A stretch of DNA of 64,000 nucleotides from Polynucleobacter sp. 15G-AUS-farblos (GCF_018882445.1 NZ_JACVOM010000005.1:124001-188000), one strand, 5' to 3'; counted from the first letter of the stretch, positions 9,793 to 18,966 are shown. Translations and numbers: made by a program. The notes: a model not told the origin generated them from the sequence alone.

Positions 9793-9920
9793 GTCAAGAG
9801 TAGCCAATTTGATGTAGCATCACTACTGGAGTTTCTTAATCCGATCTCTAGTAAGTGGCAGCAAGCCAAGTAGTAACAATAAAAATATAAAAGCATCATC
9901 GCTAATAGCTGGAGACAAAT
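9793..9920 (+). other. Intergenic gap inside the first catabolic cluster
   Basis: A gap of 128 bp, the largest inside the 1-18.5 kb cluster. No ORF, strong hairpin or clear promoter is seen. Only a Shine-Dalgarno (GGAG at about 9912) near the next start is evident. It could hold an internal promoter for the second half of the cluster. Confidence 0.4.
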
Positions 9921-10895
9921 ATGCAGAAAACTTTTTTCCAAAGATGGACCTTTGGGGCTCTCGTGCTCTGCTGCTCTTTTTGGGCTAGTGCACAGACTTA
10001 TCCGAATAAGACGATTACTTTAATAGTTCCTTTTGCGCCAGGCGGCAATATCGACGTAGTTGCTCGATCAATTGCACCCTCATTGGCTAAAGCAACTGGT
10101 CAAACTGTGGTGGTTGAAAACAAAGCTGGGGCCGGTGGTGCCATTGGTTCAACTTATGTTGCTAGAGCGGAGCCGGATGGGCACACTTTGTTGGTGGCAA
10201 CGACGAATACGATTTCAGTATTGCCTTATATGCTCAAGACTCCACCATATAAGCCAGATGGTTTTGAGCCAGTTAGTCTCGCAGCAGTCACCCCCTTGGT
10301 ATTAGTGGTCCGCAAAGATGACAAGCGCTTTCCAAATGCAAAAGCACTATTGCAGGCAGCAAAAGGCACGCCTGGTTCAGTGTCGGTTGGACACGCTGGT
10401 CAGGGTACATCGAATCATATTGCTATCTTGCGTATGGAAGATGCGACTAAGGCTAGCTTTAATGTCATTCCTTACAAGGGATCTGCACCAGCTCTTACGG
10501 ATTTAATGGGTGGTCAAATTGATTTTGTTGTAGATCAAATAACGAGCTCAAAACCCTTTGTAGATTCTGGAAGCCTGCGTATCTTGGCGGTACTTTCTAA
10601 AGACCGTGATCCAGCCCTGCCAGATTCGCCTACCTTACGTGAAGCAATGGGGGTTGATTTAGATGCCAGTACCACTGCCGGTATCTTGGCGCCTTTAGGT
10701 ACTCCGCCAAGCGTGGTGAAGTCCTTGAATGCTTCACTCAGAAAAGCGATTGACGATAGCGGCGTGCGTGGGCGCTTAAGGGTTTTGGGTAGTACTGCAC
10801 AATCTTCTACTCCTCAAGAGTGGGCAGCCATGCTAAATCAAGAGTCATTAAATTCTCAAGCTTTAGTACAAGCTGGAAAAATTAAGGCTGAATAA
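9921..10895 (+). CDS. Bug-family tripartite tricarboxylate transporter receptor
   Basis: Second Bug/TctC periplasmic receptor of the cluster, 324 residues, with a signal peptide ending near ASAQT followed by YPNKTITLIVPFAPGGNID. Further family segments are VVVENKAGAGGAIGSTYVA and EPDGHTLLV. It starts after a GGAG Shine-Dalgarno and ends 5 bp before the amidohydrolase gene, suggesting that these two are cotranscribed. It is clearly diverged from the other receptors here, so it is probably tuned to a different ligand. Confidence 0.9.
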   Translation: MQKTFFQRWTFGALVLCCSFWASAQTYPNKTITLIVPFAPGGNIDVVARSIAPSLAKATGQTVVVENKAGAGGAIGSTYVARAEPDGHTLLVATTNTISVLPYMLKTPPYKPDGFEPVSLAAVTPLVLVVRKDDKRFPNAKALLQAAKGTPGSVSVGHAGQGTSNHIAILRMEDATKASFNVIPYKGSAPALTDLMGGQIDFVVDQITSSKPFVDSGSLRILAVLSKDRDPALPDSPTLREAMGVDLDASTTAGILAPLGTPPSVVKSLNASLRKAIDDSGVRGRLRVLGSTAQSSTPQEWAAMLNQESLNSQALVQAGKIKAE

Positions 10896-10900
10896 ATTAG

Positions 10901-11797
10901 ATGACTAGGATTTGTTTGCCTCCCCAGGCCGAGTACACAGCGATTAACTTTTCCGTTCCTGCTGGGGCTTGCGATAGCCACGTCCATATTTTTGGACCTT
11001 TTGCACGCTTTCCTTTGGCGGAGGATCGCAGCTATACCCCTCAGGAATTTTCTCCCGATCAATTTATTGCCCATCTAGATCATATTGGTTTTACAAGAGG
11101 GGTCTTGGTGACCGCCAGTGTTTGTGGCACGAATAATGGTTCTTTATTGCAGGGCTTGGAGCAGTACCCAGACCGCCTTAGAGGAGTAGTCGTGCCGGAC
11201 ATCAACGTCAGCGATCGAGAGTTAGATCAATGGCATGCCTTGGGTGTGCGAGGTGCTCGCTTCAATCTGTTGCAGATTGACGGCAAGCCGATGTATCGCA
11301 ATGGAGTCGGTTTAGAGGTCTTGAAAAAATTGGCACCGAAGTTTGCTGAGCGTGGTTGGCATGCCCAGATCTGGGCGCATGCACCTGATTTGCCAGAGCT
11401 GGCCCCACAACTGCTTTCCTTGGGATTGCCATTAGTCATTGATCATATGGGCCGCATGAATACTAGTCATGGATTAAATAATCCAGGCTTTCAGTTTTTG
11501 TACAAATTACTTGCCGAAGGAAAAGGCTGGGTAAAAATTTCTGGGGCTGATCGAATTGGCAATGTGAAGCAGGGTTATCAAGACGTTGACCCATTTGCAA
11601 AAGCACTTTTAGAAGCTAACCCTGAGAATGTAGTCTGGGGAACTGACTGGCCACATATTAATTACTTTGACCCAGCCTTAGTTCCTGATGATGGCAATCT
11701 GGTGAATTTGTTATCACGCTGGATTGATAAGCCGCAAGACCTTGAGCGTGTTTTGGTTAGCAATCCAGCGCGCCTTTACGATTTTCCAAAGCTCTGA
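10901..11797 (+). CDS. Amidohydrolase, 2-pyrone-4,6-dicarboxylate lactonase-like
   Basis: A 298-residue TIM-barrel amidohydrolase of the COG3618 type, related to 2-pyrone-4,6-dicarboxylate lactonase LigI. The first metal-site motif is ACDSHVHIFGP near residues 22-32. A catalytic Asp follows in WGTDWPHIN near residue 247, and VIDHMGRMN is also typical. LigI-like enzymes hydrolyse lactones of dicarboxylic acids in aromatic-acid pathways. The rest of a 4,5-protocatechuate pathway is not visible here, so a related lactone or cyclic acid is more likely than 2-pyrone-4,6-dicarboxylate itself. Confidence 0.8.
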   Translation: MTRICLPPQAEYTAINFSVPAGACDSHVHIFGPFARFPLAEDRSYTPQEFSPDQFIAHLDHIGFTRGVLVTASVCGTNNGSLLQGLEQYPDRLRGVVVPDINVSDRELDQWHALGVRGARFNLLQIDGKPMYRNGVGLEVLKKLAPKFAERGWHAQIWAHAPDLPELAPQLLSLGLPLVIDHMGRMNTSHGLNNPGFQFLYKLLAEGKGWVKISGADRIGNVKQGYQDVDPFAKALLEANPENVVWGTDWPHINYFDPALVPDDGNLVNLLSRWIDKPQDLERVLVSNPARLYDFPKL

Positions 11798-11804
11798 GTA
11801 AGCG

Positions 11805-12800
11805 ATGCGTATCTTAGTTAGCCCGAAAGCATTGCCTGATTTGCAAAAGCTTGTCAAAAATTCATCTGATTTAGATGTGGAGTTTCTGAATAGTGATGAG
11901 CAAACACCAGGTGTGCAATTTGATGCTGCTCTGATATCAAGAGATGTCACGGCAACATCGACTAAACAAAAAGTTATTCCTTCTACACAGTCCTTTTATG
12001 ATTTATTGCTTAATTCACCTGACTTAAAGTGGGTTCAGATTCATTCAGCTGGTGCCGATCGCCAAATTTACTTAGATCTGATGAAGCGCGGCGTGACGAT
12101 TTCGGGATCCTCGGGAGTTAATGCGCCGATCGTGATGCAAAATGCCATAGCCGGAATACTGATGTTGGCTAGGCAATTTCCAAGAATGCTCAAGGCCCAA
12201 GCAGAGCGTCGTTGGGATCCATTAATTAACTATCCATTGCCGCCAGACTTGGCTGGACAGACTGCTGTCATTGTTGGCCGTGGCCCCATAGGGGATGGCA
12301 TTGCGAAGGTCTTGCAGGTATTAGGGGTCAATACAATTTCCGTAGGATTTAATGCTGCGTTAAAAGATCAAGCTCTCTCTGAATTGGCTTCTTCTAAGAT
12401 AGTGCATATTTCTCAATTAAAACAAGTACTGCCGCAAGCCCAATGGCTTGTACTCGCTTGCCCCTTAAGTAATGAGACTCGTAATCTGATCGATCAATCC
12501 GCAATCGATTTATTGCCAGATGGCGCTCGCATCATCAATATTGCTCGGGGTGAAATTATTTGTGAAGCTGATCTCATTTCCGCATTACAAAGTGAGAAGT
12601 TAGCTGGTGCCTATCTCGACGTATTTACCTCTGAGCCTTTAGATGTTCAGTCACCTCTATGGGGTATGGATAAGGTCATTGTGACCCCCCATTCTGCCGG
12701 CCATTCAGCAGGAAACGAGGCACGCGTTTTAGAATTATTTGTTGAAAATCTGCGTTTGTTTGCCCATGGTCAAGTATTAAAAAATCAAATAGCGGCTTAA
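11805..12800 (+). CDS. D-2-hydroxyacid dehydrogenase family protein
   Basis: Second 2-hydroxyacid dehydrogenase of the cluster, 331 residues. It has the nucleotide-binding motif VGRGPIGDGI, catalytic Arg in NIARGEII, Glu in DVFTSEPL and His in TPHSAGH. It is only distantly similar to the enzyme at 4435 and looks closer to the glyoxylate/hydroxypyruvate reductase-like branch. It begins 7 bp after the amidohydrolase. Probable role: reduction or oxidation of a 2-oxo/2-hydroxy acid intermediate of the operon. Confidence 0.82.
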   Translation: MRILVSPKALPDLQKLVKNSSDLDVEFLNSDEQTPGVQFDAALISRDVTATSTKQKVIPSTQSFYDLLLNSPDLKWVQIHSAGADRQIYLDLMKRGVTISGSSGVNAPIVMQNAIAGILMLARQFPRMLKAQAERRWDPLINYPLPPDLAGQTAVIVGRGPIGDGIAKVLQVLGVNTISVGFNAALKDQALSELASSKIVHISQLKQVLPQAQWLVLACPLSNETRNLIDQSAIDLLPDGARIINIARGEIICEADLISALQSEKLAGAYLDVFTSEPLDVQSPLWGMDKVIVTPHSAGHSAGNEARVLELFVENLRLFAHGQVLKNQIAA

Positions 12801-12842
12801 TGCCATCCTCTAATCCATCCCTTTATTAATCGAGTAATTCTG

Positions 12843-14033
12843 ATGCCTCACATGCCCGCTTCTACTGCTTTATCCCGTTTTCGCGTGATTGATTTAACTC
12901 AGGTACGCGCTGGCCCTACTGCTTGTCGTCAACTAGCGGACTGGGGTGCTGATGTCATTCAAGTGCAGATGCCTGATCACATGCGTGGTGATGACACCCT
13001 CGGGGGTCAAGATGGTTCGGATTATCAATATACCCATCGCAACAAGCGTTCCATTACCCTCAATCTGAAGGAGCCAGAGGGGATTGCAATCCTAAAGCGT
13101 CTAATTGCCAGCGCTGATGTTGTCGTGGAAAACTTTCGCCCCGATGTGAAGTTTCGCTTAGGGATTGATTACGAAACTTTGAGCAAAGATCATCCCGGTT
13201 TGATCTACGCCAGTATTTCTGGATTTGGACAAAGCGGCCCGCTATCTCAACGTCCGGGCTTTGATCAAATTGCTCAGGGGATGAGTGGCTTAATGTCCGT
13301 AACTGGTAAGGCAGGAGATGGCCCTATGCGAGTGGGCATCCCCATTGCCGATTTATGCGCAGGCATTTTTGCTGCCCAAGGAATCTTAGTGGCCTTATTG
13401 GAGCGTGATGCTTCAGGTAAAGGACAGTGGTTGCACACCTCTTTATTGGAATCCATGATTTACATGATGGATTTCCAGAACTCTCGTTGGCTGATCGATG
13501 GAGATATCCCCACTCAAGCTGGCAACTATCACCCAACCAGTATTCCGACTGGGGTTTATAAAGCCAAAGATGGTTATATGAATATCGCTGTATTTGGATC
13601 AAAGATTTGGGAGCGTTTCTGCGATATTCTCGGTGCACCTGAATGGGTTGCTGATGAGCGCTATAAAGATAAGCAAGGTAGATCGATAAATCGAGATTCA
13701 ATTAATGCAGAAATTAATCGTCGCCTAGCTGCCCAAGACTGCGCATATTGGGTTGAGCGTTTTAATGAGGGTGGTGTTGCCTGCGGTTTGATTAACGATG
13801 TCAAAGGGGTTTTCGAAGAGGCTCAAGTGCAGCATCTCGGAATCGTGAAAGATGTTGTATCGATTCATCATGGTCCTCAAAAAATGGTTGGCCAGCCAAT
13901 GCAGCTCACGCGCACACCTAGTACTGTCGCGCGTTCTGCTCCAAAACGTGGTGAGCATAGTGAAGAAATTTTGAAAGAGATCGGTCTAGAAGCGGCTGAA
14001 CTCTCGAATCTGAAAGCAAAGGGAGTTTATTAA
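12843..14033 (+). CDS. CaiB/BaiF family CoA-transferase
   Basis: Class III CoA-transferase, 396 residues, the usual length. Conserved parts are IDLTQVRAGPTACRQLADWGADVIQV at the N-terminus, VVENFRPDVKFRLGIDYETL, SISGFGQSGP, and the segment GIPIADLCAGIFAAQGI holding the catalytic Asp that forms the acyl-aspartyl intermediate. It moves CoA from an acyl-CoA donor to a carboxylic acid. The gene overlaps the next one by one base (TAATG), implying translational coupling with the crotonase. A paralogue lies at 36560. Confidence 0.9.
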   Translation: MPHMPASTALSRFRVIDLTQVRAGPTACRQLADWGADVIQVQMPDHMRGDDTLGGQDGSDYQYTHRNKRSITLNLKEPEGIAILKRLIASADVVVENFRPDVKFRLGIDYETLSKDHPGLIYASISGFGQSGPLSQRPGFDQIAQGMSGLMSVTGKAGDGPMRVGIPIADLCAGIFAAQGILVALLERDASGKGQWLHTSLLESMIYMMDFQNSRWLIDGDIPTQAGNYHPTSIPTGVYKAKDGYMNIAVFGSKIWERFCDILGAPEWVADERYKDKQGRSINRDSINAEINRRLAAQDCAYWVERFNEGGVACGLINDVKGVFEEAQVQHLGIVKDVVSIHHGPQKMVGQPMQLTRTPSTVARSAPKRGEHSEEILKEIGLEAAELSNLKAKGVY

Positions 14034-14848
14034 TGAGCGCAGTTACTTACCAATCTATTACTGAGCGAGTCAAAGTTTGGTTAGATGAAGATGGCAGTAC
14101 TTTACAAATTCAATTTAATAATCCTGATCGCCATAATGCGCTTTCAGTAGATATGTGGGAAGCAGTCGTGCCTCTTCTTAGCACCGCTGAGAGCGATGAC
14201 CGAATTCGTTTGGTGGTATTTAGTGGAGCGGGTGAGAAAGCATTCGTATCGGGTGCTGACATTACTCAGTTTGAAGATCTGCGTGCAGCTCAAGAAGCAG
14301 TAGCTCGCTATGAGTTAATGGCAGAACAAGCTCTAATGGGTATTTATAACTTTAGTAAACCCACACTCGCTTGCATTAAGGGTTACTGTATTGGTGGCGG
14401 CGTTAATGTGGCAATGAGTTGCGATATTCGGATTGCCAGTAGCGATGGGGTATTTGCTATTCCAGCAGCTCGCCTGGGTTTGGGTTATCGCTATTCAGCT
14501 TTGAAAAACTTAGTGGATCTAGTTGGTCCTGCCATGGCAAAGGATCTGTTTTTCACTGCTAGGCGGATTGATGCCAATGAGGCACGCAATATTGGCCTGA
14601 TTACACGCGTATGTGAGACTAGTGAGCTGCCGGCTGTGCAGGCGGAATACAAAAAAGCCTTGGCAGAGAATGCCCCAATTACAGTGCGTGCAGGTAAGGC
14701 CATCATTGCTGAGATCCTAAAAGCCTCACCTGAGATTGATCACGATAAGTGCCGTCAGTTAATTAAGGATTGTTTCGAGAGCGAAGATTACTCAGAAGGT
14801 CGTCGCGCATTTATGGAAAAGCGCAAACCGGTATTCCGCGGCAAATAA
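14033..14848 (+). CDS. Enoyl-CoA hydratase/isomerase family protein
   Basis: Crotonase-superfamily protein, 271 residues. The oxyanion-hole segment GAGEKAFVSGADITQFED (about residues 63-80) and the active-site region IKGYCIGGGVNVAMSCDIRIAS (about 114-135) are present. The first catalytic Glu position of typical hydratases reads Asn (GGGVNVAM). The second region reads AIPAARLGLGY, with Ala in place of Glu. It may therefore be an isomerase, hydrolase or decarboxylase rather than a standard hydratase. Translation is coupled to the CoA-transferase. Confidence 0.85.
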   Translation: MSAVTYQSITERVKVWLDEDGSTLQIQFNNPDRHNALSVDMWEAVVPLLSTAESDDRIRLVVFSGAGEKAFVSGADITQFEDLRAAQEAVARYELMAEQALMGIYNFSKPTLACIKGYCIGGGVNVAMSCDIRIASSDGVFAIPAARLGLGYRYSALKNLVDLVGPAMAKDLFFTARRIDANEARNIGLITRVCETSELPAVQAEYKKALAENAPITVRAGKAIIAEILKASPEIDHDKCRQLIKDCFESEDYSEGRRAFMEKRKPVFRGK

Positions 14849-14868
14849 AAAATATTAGAAAGTAAAAG

Positions 14869-15858
14869 ATGAAGTCATATTGGATGCAAAGCGATGGCGT
14901 CAATGCGGATATCGAGTTACGTAATGTAGATATACCCACCCCTGGTCCTGGTCAGTTATTGGTGAGGGTACGGGCTGCGGGTTTAAATCGAGGAGAATTT
15001 ATTCTGAGCCATGGCTTACATAAGGCGGGTACTGCAAAGCAGATTGGTATGGAGGCGGCTGGTGAAGTAATCAGCTGCGGTCCTGGAGTGACTGGTTTTA
15101 AGCCAGGAGATCGAGTGATGGGCCGCTGCCCCGGAGCCTTTGCAGAATATGCTTTGATGTCAGAGCCAGAAACTATGGCGATGCCAGCATCACTCAATTG
15201 GGAGCAAGCAGCGGCATTGCCACTGACATCATTGGTAGTATTTGATATGTTGGTGGTGCAGGGTAATTTAAAGCCGGGCGAATGGGTATTTGTCACCGGG
15301 GTTACCTCAGGAGTGGGTGTTTCTGCGCTCACGATGGCAAAAGCATTGGGTGCAAAAGTCATTGGTACTTCAGGCTCTCAAGAAAAATTAGATCAACTTA
15401 AAGTGCTGGGCTTGGATCTGGGTATTTGCACGAGAGAGCCAAACTTTTATGATGCCTTAATGAAGGCGACAGACGGCAAGGGAGTGGATTTAGTTGTAAA
15501 TACCGTTGGTGGATCAGTATTTGCTGAGTGTATTCGTGCGATGGCATTTCAGGGACGCCTGGCAACCGTAGGTTATGTAGATGGCGTGTTAAAAGCAGAA
15601 ATGGATATTGAAGCTTTACATGCGAAACGTTTGAAGTTGTTTGGAGTGTCAAATAAGTTACGTACTGCAGAACAACGCGCTGCGGCAATGCCGGATTTCA
15701 AGAAACTCATTCTGCCGCTCGTAGATTCTGGAAAAATCGTGCCCGTGATTTATAAAACCCTGGCTTTTGAGCAACTACTTGAAGCAAAGGTCATCATGGA
15801 TACAAATCAACATCTTGGAAAAATTATCTTAGCTGGAACACAGGAGAAATCATCATGA
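14869..15858 (+). CDS. Zinc-independent MDR oxidoreductase (quinone reductase-like)
   Basis: Medium-chain dehydrogenase/reductase of the NADPH:quinone reductase type, 329 residues. The GroES-like domain has VRVRAAGLNRGEFILSHG and IGMEAAGEVISCGPGVTGFKPGDRVMG. The cofactor domain has VFVTGVTSGVGVSALTMAKALGAKVIGT. The catalytic zinc ligands of alcohol dehydrogenases are absent. It may reduce an enoyl-type or quinone intermediate. The stop codon overlaps the start of the following Bug gene (ATGA). Confidence 0.85.
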   Translation: MKSYWMQSDGVNADIELRNVDIPTPGPGQLLVRVRAAGLNRGEFILSHGLHKAGTAKQIGMEAAGEVISCGPGVTGFKPGDRVMGRCPGAFAEYALMSEPETMAMPASLNWEQAAALPLTSLVVFDMLVVQGNLKPGEWVFVTGVTSGVGVSALTMAKALGAKVIGTSGSQEKLDQLKVLGLDLGICTREPNFYDALMKATDGKGVDLVVNTVGGSVFAECIRAMAFQGRLATVGYVDGVLKAEMDIEALHAKRLKLFGVSNKLRTAEQRAAAMPDFKKLILPLVDSGKIVPVIYKTLAFEQLLEAKVIMDTNQHLGKIILAGTQEKSS

Positions 15859-16820
15859 ATCGAACTACATTACTTTTCGCAGTTGTATTGGGAATATGTT
15901 CATCAACTGTATATGCGCAAGCCTATCCCAATAAACCCATTAAGTTGGTTGTCGGGTTTGCACCTGGCGGCGCTGCAGATTATGTCGCTCGCAATATCAG
16001 CATTCCTTTAGGTCAAGCCTTGGGTCAGTCGATTGTGATTGAAAATAAACCAGGCGCGGGCTCTAGCATTGCTGCTGAGCAGGTTGCTAAGTCAGCACCA
16101 GATGGCTACACCATCTTAATAGCGAGCCCCAGCAGTATTTCAGTTAATCCAGCCTTAAGTCCTAAGCTGGGATATAAGCCAAGCGACTTCCAGCCTATTA
16201 CTAAGATCACCAGCTCCCCTGTAGTCATCGCGGTCAACCCTAATACAGGTATTAATTCTATAAAGGAATTGATTACTAAAGCGAAGCAGAATCCTGGTGC
16301 ACTGAACTACGCTACTTCAGGTAATGGCTCTGCTCCCCATTTAGCAGCGGCATTATTTAGCCAAGAAGCGGATGTGAAGATGACGCATATTCCATTTCGT
16401 GGTGGATCCTTGGCAATTCAGTCGGTGATAGCTGGAGATACTCAACTCACCTTTGGAACGCCACCTTCTGTGCTCCCAATGATTCAGGCGGGTCGTCTAA
16501 AGGGCCTTGCGATTTCAGCAAAAGAGCGTTCGCCTCTTGCGCCAAGCTTACCTGGTATGAGAGAAGCAGGACTTCCAGACTATGCTATTGAATTTTGGTA
16601 TGGTTTATTTGTTCCAGTGGGCACGCCACCAGCAATCGTGCAAAAGATATTTGATGCTGCACAAACTGCTTTAAAGCAGCCTAATGTCAAAGCCGCATTG
16701 GAACGAGAGGGTACAGATGTTTCTTTATCTACTTCACCCGCTCAATTCGTAAGATTTTTGGCTGAAGATGAGAAATTTTGGATCAAGCTAGTGAAGAGCG
16801 CTGAAGTCACTGTAGATTAA
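15855..16820 (+). CDS. Bug-family tripartite tricarboxylate transporter receptor
   Basis: Third Bug receptor of the cluster, 321 residues, first of a tandem pair with the gene at 16861. The signal peptide ends at VYAQA, followed by YPNKPIKLVVGFAPGGAAD, VIENKPGAGSSIAAEQVA and APDGYTILIA. The start overlaps the MDR gene stop as ATGA, preceded by AGGAG (15842-15846), so expression is coupled to the catabolic enzymes. Confidence 0.9.
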   Translation: MNRTTLLFAVVLGICSSTVYAQAYPNKPIKLVVGFAPGGAADYVARNISIPLGQALGQSIVIENKPGAGSSIAAEQVAKSAPDGYTILIASPSSISVNPALSPKLGYKPSDFQPITKITSSPVVIAVNPNTGINSIKELITKAKQNPGALNYATSGNGSAPHLAAALFSQEADVKMTHIPFRGGSLAIQSVIAGDTQLTFGTPPSVLPMIQAGRLKGLAISAKERSPLAPSLPGMREAGLPDYAIEFWYGLFVPVGTPPAIVQKIFDAAQTALKQPNVKAALEREGTDVSLSTSPAQFVRFLAEDEKFWIKLVKSAEVTVD

Positions 16821-16860
16821 CAGTAATTAAATCGAGCTAAAAACTAAAACGAGATAAAAA

Positions 16861-17820
16861 ATGAAGATGAAAAAACTATTACTCCTAGTGCTAAGCGCTT
16901 TTTCCATTAGTGCTTCGGCAGCTTATCCTGATAAACCCATCACACTAGTTGTACCCGTTCCTCCGGGTGGAATCTTGGATGCGGTAGCGCGCATGATTAC
17001 ACCAGAGATGTCCAAAATATTGGGCCAGCCAATTGTGGTTGAGAATAAAACAGGTGCCGGTGGAAATATTGCAGCTACGGCAGTTGCTAAATCTGCTCCC
17101 GATGGATATACCCTGCTCTTGGGTTATTCGATGTTCCATGTAGGCAATCCCTCAATGTATGCAAACTTGGCTTGGGATCCGATCAGAGACTTTGCTCCAG
17201 TGAGCATGTTGGTTGTATCACCACATGTATTGGCTGTTAATCCATCTGTACCGGTGAATTCTTTACAAGAATTGGTAAGTTATGCCAAAGCCAATCCTGG
17301 AAAACTCAACTATGCCACTTCAGGTAATGGTTCCGTACCCCACATAGGGGTGGAGCTCTTCAAACAACAAAATCAACTCAATATTACGCACGTACCATAT
17401 CGTGGTGCTGGTCCTGCAATGCTGGATGTGATTGCGGGTAATGTGCAAATGACAGTAGCAACACCACCTTCTTTAATGCAGTTTGTACAGCAGGGAAAAA
17501 TGAAGGCATTAGCTGTTGCCGCTAAGAAGCGCATTCCACAAATGCCGGATGTGCCAACTTCTGCTGAGGCAGGATTTCCTGGTTTTGAGTTAGAGGCATG
17601 GATTGGAATCCTGGCTCCAGCAGGTACACCGCCCGCTATTGTTGCCACTCTCAATGATGCCGCTAGAACAACACTAAATAACCCACAAGTGAAAGCAGCT
17701 CTAGAAAAATCTGGTGTGGAGTTGCGTTATATGAATCCAACTCAGTTTGACGCCACCATTCGTAAAGATATTCAGTACTGGTCTAAGGTGATCAAGACTG
17801 CCAATATCACTGTAGATTAA
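16861..17820 (+). CDS. Bug-family tripartite tricarboxylate transporter receptor
   Basis: Fourth Bug receptor of the cluster, 319 residues, placed 40 bp after its tandem neighbour. A short signal peptide (cleavage near ASAA) precedes YPDKPITLVVPVPPGGILDAVA, then VVENKTGAGGNIAATAVAKSAPDGYTLL. The tandem partners share the family architecture but differ along the whole length, so this is an old duplication or independent recruitment rather than a recent copy. No TctAB permease genes are near. Confidence 0.9.
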   Translation: MKMKKLLLLVLSAFSISASAAYPDKPITLVVPVPPGGILDAVARMITPEMSKILGQPIVVENKTGAGGNIAATAVAKSAPDGYTLLLGYSMFHVGNPSMYANLAWDPIRDFAPVSMLVVSPHVLAVNPSVPVNSLQELVSYAKANPGKLNYATSGNGSVPHIGVELFKQQNQLNITHVPYRGAGPAMLDVIAGNVQMTVATPPSLMQFVQQGKMKALAVAAKKRIPQMPDVPTSAEAGFPGFELEAWIGILAPAGTPPAIVATLNDAARTTLNNPQVKAALEKSGVELRYMNPTQFDATIRKDIQYWSKVIKTANITVD

Positions 17821-17840
17821 ATTAAGTCGGATTAAAATAA

Positions 17841-18521
17841 ATGAATGATATGAATACCTCTACTCAATGGATTGAGCGAGCCAAGAAACTGGATTGTGCT
17901 GCTATTAGTGATGCGCTTGATCGTTCTGGAATTGTTGGTCAATGCTACAAAATTGCTGCTTGTGACCCGAAGTTTCGGATGGTAGGGCATGCTTATACTG
18001 TGCTATATCGCTTGGCCGTTCCAGGCGAGGAGGGGAATGTCGGTGAATATATCGATGATGTCCCTCCTGGTAATGTCATCGTGATCGACAATCAAGGTCG
18101 TGATGAGATGACCACTTGGGGCAATATCTTGACTGAAATGGCACACCAAAGAAAAATTGCTGGGACAGTTATTGATGGCATTAATCGCGACGTTTCTTTA
18201 TGCCGTGATCTTAATTACCCAATTTATAGCAGCGGCTACTGGATGCGAACTGGTAAGGGAAGAATTCAGTTGGTTGGCTTGCAAGTCCCTGTAACAATAG
18301 GGGGCGTGAGCGTCAACCCTGGCGATCTAGTCTGCGGAGATCCAGATGGAGTGGTTGTGGTTCCAAGCACTATGCAAGAACAAGTATTCACTTATGCTGA
18401 AGAAATTGTTACAAGAGAAAATAAAGTGAGAAAGAGTATCCGAGAGGGTATGCGCATGGATGAAGCTAGAAAACTGCAAAAGTATCACTTCTTGCAAAGC
18501 CAGGATTACGATCAGAAGTAA
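17841..18521 (+). CDS. RraA-like aldolase/decarboxylase family protein
   Basis: RraA-fold protein, 226 residues, of the 4-hydroxy-4-methyl-2-oxoglutarate aldolase/oxaloacetate decarboxylase group. The active-site signature is TVIDGINRDV (catalytic Arg and metal-binding Asp), with GDPDGVVVVPS as the second metal-region motif. In aromatic-acid catabolism such enzymes make the last C-C cleavage to pyruvate, which would fit the end of this operon. True RraA (RNase E inhibitor) is shorter and would not be expected here. It is the last gene of the plus-strand cluster and ends 2 bp from a convergent gene. Confidence 0.83.
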   Translation: MNDMNTSTQWIERAKKLDCAAISDALDRSGIVGQCYKIAACDPKFRMVGHAYTVLYRLAVPGEEGNVGEYIDDVPPGNVIVIDNQGRDEMTTWGNILTEMAHQRKIAGTVIDGINRDVSLCRDLNYPIYSSGYWMRTGKGRIQLVGLQVPVTIGGVSVNPGDLVCGDPDGVVVVPSTMQEQVFTYAEEIVTRENKVRKSIREGMRMDEARKLQKYHFLQSQDYDQK

Positions 18522-18523
18522 TC

Positions 18524-18871
18524 TCAGCTGCTTTTGATCCGAGCACTCTTGCGAGTTTTTTCATAAAAGCTATCAGGCTTGCCTTTAACCCACTGAATAA
18601 ACTTTTGCATATCGGGGTGCTCTCTCAATATGGCTGCGTGATTGAGTTGATTTGCTAATTCTGTTTCGGTAAAGAGGGCGTGTATTTGTTTATGGCAGAT
18701 ACGGTGCAGGAATTCTGTAGCTTTACCGCCTTTGGATTTAGGAATGAGATGGTGCGCATCTTTTTGCGAGTCTGGAATGGCTCGATCGCATATTGGGCAG
18801 AGCAAAATGGCATCGCTCTTGACCAAAGTCGGCTCAAGCGAGATTAATTTCTGTCGAATTTTTCCAATCAT
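18524..18871 (-). CDS. HNH endonuclease family protein
   Basis: A 115-residue HNH nuclease-type protein. A zinc-knuckle CPICDRAI (about residues 25-32) is followed by the HNH core DAHHLIPKSKGG (about 39-50) and ICHKQIHALF. No phage or restriction genes are nearby. Many small stand-alone HNH proteins of this type occur in Burkholderiales without known function. It runs convergent to the RraA gene with 2 bp between stops and divergent from the photolyase island. Confidence 0.75.
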   Translation of the reverse strand: MIGKIRQKLISLEPTLVKSDAILLCPICDRAIPDSQKDAHHLIPKSKGGKATEFLHRICHKQIHALFTETELANQLNHAAILREHPDMQKFIQWVKGKPDSFYEKTRKSARIKSS

Positions 18872-18933
18872 GCAAAAGGGTTCCGTAGCAAGCGCCAGGT
18901 TTTGATCTGGTCGCCAATGAGAATCAGGGCTCT

Positions 18934-18961
18934 GCTAGTTTAGTAAATAAGCCTTAAACTT
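18934..18961 (+). promoter_or_regulatory. Promoter/operator-like element, copy 1 (photolyase island)
   Basis: A 28-bp element that differs at only 3 positions from 21685-21712. It contains the inverted repeat AGTTTA-N12-TAAACT (18937-18960). It ends 5 bp before the GTG start of the TIGR03643 gene, exactly as copy 2 does before the DCC gene. If TAAACT serves as the -10 hexamer, transcription would begin at or next to the start codon, giving a leaderless mRNA. The regulator is unknown. Confidence 0.55.
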
Positions 18962-18966
18962 GCTGG

